A DNA stretch of 51,938 nucleotides from Comamonadaceae bacterium (GTDB lineage: Bacteria > Pseudomonadota > Gammaproteobacteria > Burkholderiales > Burkholderiaceae_C). Location: NCBI GenBank assembly GCA_947446885.1, contig CANFHZ010000005.1, positions 1 through 51,938 on the forward strand. Direction: 5' to 3'. The stretch's first letter is position 1, and each line of letters opens with the position of its first letter. The notes beneath the pieces were generated by a model that saw only the letters and a list, made by a program, of their open reading frames with translations, made no database searches and was not told the origin of the DNA. Positions 45,596-51,938 of the stretch are shown here, one piece after another. The position numbers and the translations under genes are program-made.

Positions 45596-45620
45596 AGCCG
45601 CCCCCTGTGGGCGGCTTTTC
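45596..45620 (+). terminator. Intrinsic terminator after hpf
   Basis: AGCCGCCC (45596-45603) and GGGCGGCT (45609-45616) form a perfect eight-base stem with a five-base loop, followed by TTTTC. It begins 30 bases after the hpf stop and ends 21 bases before ptsN, so ptsN probably has its own promoter. A CATAAT at 45625-45630 could be its -10 box. Confidence 0.75.
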
Positions 45621-45641
45621 TATGCATAATCCGCGCACTTT

Positions 45642-46118
45642 ATGAACCGCCTCGCCGCCATCCTCCCCCCCGAGCAGGTTTTGACCGAGACCGGAATCGC
45701 GAGTAAAAAACGTGCGTTCGAGGAGGTGGGCTTCTTGTTTGAGACCCAGCATGGACTGAGCCGGGCGCTGGTGACAGACAGCCTCTTCTCCCGCGAGCGC
45801 TTGGGCTCCACCGGATTGGGCAACGGGGTTGCGATACCGCATGGGCGCATCAAAGGGCTGAAGTTGCCGATGGCTGCAGTCCTGCTGCTGGAACAGCCCA
45901 TTGGTTTCGATGCGCCGGATAACCAGCCTGTCGATTTGCTGATTTTCCTCCTGGTTCCCGAGGCGGCGACCCAAAAACACCTCGAGTTGTTGTCTGACAT
46001 CGCCGCGCTCTTGAGTGACGAAGCACGCCGCAATGCGTTGCGATCCAGCGGCTCGGCCCATCGTTTGCACGCCCTGATTTGCGACTGGCCCGGGCAGGCG
46101 GAGCAGCTCAGCCATTAG
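45642..46118 (+). CDS. ptsN: PtsN, EIIA-Ntr of the nitrogen phosphotransferase system
   Basis: Regulatory EIIA protein phosphorylated by NPr; controls potassium and nitrogen-related functions rather than sugar uptake. The 158-residue protein starts MNRLAAILPPEQVLTETGIASKKRAFEE. It has the phosphorylated His67 in GVAIPHGRIKGL and LLIFLLVPEAATQKHLELLSDIAALL. Position between hpf and hprK is the standard proteobacterial arrangement. Confidence 0.95.
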   Translation: MNRLAAILPPEQVLTETGIASKKRAFEEVGFLFETQHGLSRALVTDSLFSRERLGSTGLGNGVAIPHGRIKGLKLPMAAVLLLEQPIGFDAPDNQPVDLLIFLLVPEAATQKHLELLSDIAALLSDEARRNALRSSGSAHRLHALICDWPGQAEQLSH

Positions 46119-46145
46119 CCCGGAACCCGTCCGCAGACACCGCGC

Positions 46146-47105
46146 ATGAAGCCCACCGTCGTCAGTGCCGATGTCCTGTTTGAGGCCTTTCGCAACCGCC
46201 TGCATTGGGAGTGGGTAGCCGGACTGGGCGCATCCGAGCGGCGCTTTGACGAGGTTGCAGTACGCGCTGCCCGCTCCGGCGCAGATTTGGTGGGTTATCT
46301 CAACTACATCCACCCCTACCGGGTGCAAATTCTGGGTGAGCGCGAAATTGCTTACATCGCGGGTGGCGAAGGCCCGGATGCGCAAGCCAGCATGGCGCGA
46401 ATCGCCCGCATCGTGACGCTACAGCCACCGGTCATCGTGCTCGCGGACGGCCAAAGCGCCCCGGCGGAGCTGATCACGATGTGCGAACAGGCGCAAATCC
46501 CGATGTTTGCCACCCGGGATTCCTCCGCTTTTGTGATCGACGTGCTGCGCGCTTATCTATCTAAGCATTTTGCCGACCGCATCTCCATGCACGGCGTCTT
46601 TATGGACATTCTGGGCCTGGGCGTGCTGATCACGGGTGAGTCCGGTCTGGGCAAAAGCGAGTTGGGGCTGGAGTTGATATCGCGCGGCAACGGCCTGGTG
46701 GCCGATGACGCGGTAGACCTGTTCCGCATCAACCAGGCCACCATCGAAGGCCGCTGCCCGGAACTGCTGCAAAACCTGCTGGAGGTGCGCGGCATTGGTC
46801 TGCTCGATATCCGTGCGATTTTTGGCGAAACGGCGGTACGCCGCAAGATGCGGCTCAAGCTGATTGTTCACCTGGTGCGCAAGGAAACCCTGGAGCGTGA
46901 TTACGAGCGCATGCCACACGAGCCCTTGACGCAGGACATCATCGGTATTCCGGTGCGCAAAGTGGTGATCCAGGTGGTCGCCGGGCGCAATATCGCTGTT
47001 CTGGTGGAGGCGGCGGTGCGCAACACCATTCTGCAGTTGCGTGGCATCGACACCTACCAGGAGTTCCTGGAGCGCCACCGCCAGGCGATGGAGCGCGGGA
47101 ACTAA
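46146..47105 (+). CDS. hprK: HprK, HPr kinase/phosphorylase
   Basis: Bifunctional enzyme that phosphorylates and dephosphorylates HPr on serine. The 319-residue protein has an N-terminal domain and a kinase domain with [28 protein letters not shown] (Walker A at 164-171). The signature [29 protein letters not shown] follows. Length is typical. Its stop overlaps the convergent fur stop by four bases. In betaproteobacteria it probably links the PTS to regulation, not to carbohydrate uptake. Confidence 0.95.
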   Translation: MKPTVVSADVLFEAFRNRLHWEWVAGLGASERRFDEVAVRAARSGADLVGYLNYIHPYRVQILGEREIAYIAGGEGPDAQASMARIARIVTLQPPVIVLADGQSAPAELITMCEQAQIPMFATRDSSAFVIDVLRAYLSKHFADRISMHGVFMDILGLGVLITGESGLGKSELGLELISRGNGLVADDAVDLFRINQATIEGRCPELLQNLLEVRGIGLLDIRAIFGETAVRRKMRLKLIVHLVRKETLERDYERMPHEPLTQDIIGIPVRKVVIQVVAGRNIAVLVEAAVRNTILQLRGIDTYQEFLERHRQAMERGN

Positions 47106-47551
47106 GCCGCTGGCTTGTCGGCCGCCTGCTGGCGCTTGGGGCAGGGGTTTTTGCGGCAGGTGGCATACAGGCTGAGCGCGTGGTCCGCGATCTCAAACCC
47201 GAGTTTGCGTGCAATGGCGTGCTGGCGGTTCTCAATGTCGGCGTCAAAAAACTCTTCGACATGGCCGCAGTCCAGGCACACCAGATGGTCGTGGTGCTGG
47301 CCGTGGTTGAGTTCGTAGAGCGCCTTGCCGCCTTCGAACTGGGTGCGGGTAAGTAGACCCGCTTGTTCAAACTGGGTTAGCACGCGGTACACCGTGGCCA
47401 GACCGATATCAAAATTTTCCAGAATCAGCAGCCGGAAAACGTCTTCGGCCGACATATGGGTTTGCTTGGCGCGCTGAAACATGTCCAGAATCTTCAGGCG
47501 CGGAACCGTCGCCTTGAGGCCGGAATTTTTCAGTCCATCGGTGCTGTTCAT
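47102..47551 (-). CDS. fur: Fur, ferric uptake regulator
   Basis: Iron-responsive repressor. The 149-residue protein starts [26 protein letters not shown] with a winged helix ([18 protein letters not shown]). It has the metal sites [19 protein letters not shown] and a CxxxxC (CRKNPC) near the end. The start faces bamE, separated by a 73-base divergent region, the usual order in this group. Confidence 0.96.
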   Translation of the reverse strand: MNSTDGLKNSGLKATVPRLKILDMFQRAKQTHMSAEDVFRLLILENFDIGLATVYRVLTQFEQAGLLTRTQFEGGKALYELNHGQHHDHLVCLDCGHVEEFFDADIENRQHAIARKLGFEIADHALSLYATCRKNPCPKRQQAADKPAA

Positions 47552-47590
47552 GGGGTGTGATTGTCAAGGTATGCGCGAAAAGCCTGCCGC

Positions 47591-47596
47591 TACAAT
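47591..47596 (+). promoter_or_regulatory. Candidate -10 box for bamE
   Basis: TACAAT in the fur-bamE divergent gap matches sigma-70 -10 in five of six bases. No good -35 is spaced correctly (TTGTCA at 47561 is 24 bases away). If used, transcription would start near 47603, which excludes the ATG at 47595 and supports the bamE start at 47625. Confidence 0.35.
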
Positions 47597-47624
47597 GGTT
47601 CGACCCTATTGTCTGCGATTGTTT

Positions 47625-48200
47625 ATGACTCTTCCCAAGCCTTGTGATGTCTGCCTCGCGGCTGTGCTGGCAAGCGCTTCGATTCTTTCCGGTTGCCAGA
47701 CCGCGGTTCAGTTGGCTGATCAAACTGCTGCAGCGGTAAGCCCGTATGTCACGCCCTTGGTCACCCCTTACAAAATTGACGTGGTGCAGGGTAATGTGGT
47801 CACCCGTGAGCAACTTGCCGCCCTGAAAATTGGCATGCCGCGCGCGCAGATCCCAAGCGTCGTCGGGACATCGCTGCTGGTCAGTGTCTTTCACGCCAAC
47901 CGATGGGACTATGTGTTCAGTTTCAAGAGAAAAGGGGGGCCGCTGGAGTCGCGCCGTGTCACCCTCTGGTTCGAAGCTGACAAACTGGCGCGAATTGAAG
48001 CGGATGAACTGCCCAGCGAAGCCGAATTTGTTGCCGGTTTGCGTGGCTTGCGTGAGCCCGGACCGCTGCCGGTTCTGGAAGCCACAGCCGAGCAACTCGG
48101 GCGTTTTCCCGCCCCCGCGCCCTCGGCTGCGACCACTGCGCCCGATGCCTCTCAGTTCGTTCCCAGCAGCTATCCGCCGCTGGAGCCACCCACCAACTAG
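47625..48200 (+). CDS. bamE: BamE (SmpA/OmlA), outer-membrane assembly lipoprotein
   Basis: Lipoprotein of the BAM complex that inserts outer-membrane proteins. The 191-residue precursor starts [24 protein letters not shown]; the lipobox LSGC puts the lipidated Cys at 24. The BamE domain ([28 protein letters not shown], then [17 protein letters not shown]) follows. A Pro/Ala-rich C-terminal tail makes it longer than E. coli BamE (113). An ATG ten codons earlier (47595) is possible. It faces fur and precedes dapB by 16 bases. Confidence 0.92.
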   Translation: MTLPKPCDVCLAAVLASASILSGCQTAVQLADQTAAAVSPYVTPLVTPYKIDVVQGNVVTREQLAALKIGMPRAQIPSVVGTSLLVSVFHANRWDYVFSFKRKGGPLESRRVTLWFEADKLARIEADELPSEAEFVAGLRGLREPGPLPVLEATAEQLGRFPAPAPSAATTAPDASQFVPSSYPPLEPPTN

Positions 48201-48216
48201 GCCAGAAAGCCAGACC

Positions 48217-49041
48217 ATGTCCACTGCACGTGCTGTGCTTCCTTTTCGAATTGCTGTTGCCGGTGCGTCCGGCCGCATGGGCCGCATGTTGGTCGAAGCC
48301 ATTGGGCAAACCGACGATTGCCGCCTCACGGCGGCGCTGGACATGGCCGGCAGCCCGGCGCTGGGCGAGGACGCAGCGGCCTTTGGCGGCAAAACCACCG
48401 GCGTTGCGATTCAAGCGGACGTGGAGCAGGCGCTGCCGGGCAGCGCGTTTCTGATTGATTTCACGCGGCCTGAGGGAACCATGGCCCACCTCGATGTGTG
48501 TACCCGCTTGGGCATCGCCATGGTGATTGGCACCACCGGCTTCAGTGAGGCGCAAAAAGTCCATATTGAACAGGCTGCGCGGTCTATTCCCATCATGATG
48601 GCGCCCAATATGAGTGTGGGCGTGAACGTCACGCTCAAGTTGCTCGAAATGGCAGCCAAAGCATTGGCTACGGGTTACGACATCGAAATTATCGAAGCCC
48701 ACCACCGCCACAAAGTCGACGCCCCCTCCGGCACTGCCTTGCGCATGGGCGAGGTGATTGCGCAGGCCCTGGGACGCGATTTACAGGAATGCGGGGTATT
48801 CGCCCGCGAAGGCATCACCGGTGAGCGGGATCCTTCCAGCATCGGTTTTTCCACTATCCGTGGCGGCGACATCGTGGGTGACCATACCGTCTTGTTTGCC
48901 GGTACCGGTGAGCGCATTGAAATTACCCACAAATCCTCCAGCCGCTCCACCTATGCGCAGGGCAGTTTGCGCGCCGTGCGTTTTCTGGCCGACAAGCCGC
49001 ATGGCCTGTTCAATATGTTTGACGTCCTGGGTCTGCAATGA
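48217..49041 (+). CDS. dapB: DapB, 4-hydroxy-tetrahydrodipicolinate reductase
   Basis: Second committed step of diaminopimelate/lysine synthesis, supplying meso-DAP for the MurE half of the fusion in this window. The 274-residue protein starts [25 protein letters not shown] with the NAD(P) loop GASGRMGR (about 15-22). It has [11 protein letters not shown], the substrate motif [23 protein letters not shown] with the catalytic His pair and Lys, and ends [10 protein letters not shown]. The stop overlaps the next gene by four bases. Confidence 0.97.
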   Translation: MSTARAVLPFRIAVAGASGRMGRMLVEAIGQTDDCRLTAALDMAGSPALGEDAAAFGGKTTGVAIQADVEQALPGSAFLIDFTRPEGTMAHLDVCTRLGIAMVIGTTGFSEAQKVHIEQAARSIPIMMAPNMSVGVNVTLKLLEMAAKALATGYDIEIIEAHHRHKVDAPSGTALRMGEVIAQALGRDLQECGVFAREGITGERDPSSIGFSTIRGGDIVGDHTVLFAGTGERIEITHKSSSRSTYAQGSLRAVRFLADKPHGLFNMFDVLGLQ

Positions 49042-49685
49042 CCATGTGGGCGGGCTGGCTGCAGGGTGACGCCGCCCACGTGGCGGTTGCGCTGACGCTG
49101 CTGGCCATGTCCATCATCAGCTGGGCCTTGATCCTTTGGAAAATTATTTTGCTCTGGCGCAGCGGCGCTGGTGTGCGCCGGGGTATCGCTGCTTTCTGGC
49201 AGGCCCCCGACTGGGAGAGCGGCGCACGCGCGGCGAACGGCTTTGACGCCAGCGGATTCCTCGGCCCCTTGGCCGCTGCGGGCCTTGCCCCTCGTTCGGG
49301 CACGCTGGCGGCCGCAGGAACCCTGGGGCAGCAGCACATGCGCGCCCTGCGTGCGGGTCTGGATGCAGCCACCCGCCGACTGCAGTACGGGCAGGTCGTG
49401 CTGGCCACGGTGGGAGCCACCGCCCCGTTCGTGGGCCTGCTTGGCACCGTGTGGGGCATCTACCACGCACTGCTGGGCATTGCCGAGTCCACGCAGCCCA
49501 GCTTGGCGCAGATTGCCGCGCCCGTGGGTCAGGCGCTGATCATGACCGCCGCAGGCTTGGCTGTGGCGATACCGGCGGTGCTGGGCTACAACCTGCTGGG
49601 GCGCTGGATTGCGCGCATCGAGTCCGAGCTGGAGGGCTTTGCCTTCGACCTGCATGGCCTGCAGCACGGCCCCGCTGCGGACTGA
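49038..49685 (+). CDS. ExbB/TolQ/MotA-family proton channel protein
   Basis: Inner-membrane proton-channel subunit. The 215-residue protein has three predicted membrane helices (about 17-38, 116-140 and 158-180). The family signature [29 protein letters not shown] includes the conserved Thr/Gly region, and [21 protein letters not shown] follows. It overlaps dapB by four bases and is followed nine bases later by an ExbD/TolR-like gene. It probably energises a TonB-type system; the tol-pal neighbours are absent here, so ExbB is likelier than TolQ. Confidence 0.88.
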   Translation: MTMWAGWLQGDAAHVAVALTLLAMSIISWALILWKIILLWRSGAGVRRGIAAFWQAPDWESGARAANGFDASGFLGPLAAAGLAPRSGTLAAAGTLGQQHMRALRAGLDAATRRLQYGQVVLATVGATAPFVGLLGTVWGIYHALLGIAESTQPSLAQIAAPVGQALIMTAAGLAVAIPAVLGYNLLGRWIARIESELEGFAFDLHGLQHGPAAD

Positions 49686-49694
49686 TCCTGCGCC

Positions 49695-51938
<2,244 letters not shown>

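Overview
The window is a GC-rich stretch of chromosome from a betaproteobacterium, most likely a Comamonadaceae member of the Rhodoferax/Polaromonas type (order Burkholderiales). This rests on the gene order (complete dcw cluster ending in lpxC; hpf-ptsN-hprK; fur facing bamE-dapB), on protein character (Cys-poor DksA, split three-gene transhydrogenase, MurE-MurF fusion) and on codon use. Almost everything is chromosomal core. I see no phage, IS element, tRNA, rRNA or CRISPR array.

Layout. 1-2500 (minus): tldD (runs off the left edge) and rodA. 2544-6801 (plus): RNB-family ribonuclease, TonB-like protein, mtgA, ruvC. 6817-25224 (minus): the division and cell-wall cluster, transcribed mraZ-rsmH-ftsL-ftsI-murE/F-mraY-murD-ftsW-murG-murC-ddl-ftsQ-ftsA-ftsZ-lpxC plus a small membrane protein. 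Most neighbours from ftsL to ftsQ overlap by 1-10 bases (ATGA or TGATG), implying translational coupling, and murE and murF are one 987-residue reading frame. 25225-25752: an AT-richer divergent intergenic region with a possible 36-codon gene, palindromic operator-like sites and candidate MraZ boxes. 25753-33103 (plus): a sugar-alcohol (sorbitol/mannitol/arabinitol) uptake and oxidation operon: binding protein, two permeases, ATPase, D-arabinitol-type dehydrogenase, short-chain dehydrogenase and AraC-type regulator. 33093-39080 (minus): small hypothetical, dksA with a very long Ala/Lys/Pro-rich N-terminus, COG0523 metal GTPase, pyk, mnmA, nudJ. 39278-43928 (plus): pntAA-pntAB-pntB and fadD. 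43921-44910 (minus): corA with a large inverted repeat in its leader. 45236-47105 (plus): hpf, terminator, ptsN, hprK. 47102-47551 (minus): fur. 47625-51938 (plus): bamE, dapB, exbB-like, exbD-like, leuS (runs off the right edge).

How it works together. The central block makes lipid-II precursors (MurC-F, Ddl, MraY, MurG) and the divisome that uses them (FtsL, I, W, Q, A, Z), with MraZ as likely regulator. RodA and MtgA add further peptidoglycan functions. The sugar-alcohol operon imports a polyol and oxidises it to a ketose, but no kinase for the product lies here.

Most interesting observations: (i) a 28-base-arm inverted repeat inserted in frame in leuS, adding about 32 residues near the end of the editing domain; (ii) a 14-base perfect inverted repeat in the corA leader directly ahead of the start codon; (iii) an unannotated 36-codon reading frame with clustered palindromes upstream, between mraZ and the polyol operon; (iv) the MurE-MurF fusion; (v) the DksA extension. 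No complete new multi-gene system is evident. The novelty here is in small elements.
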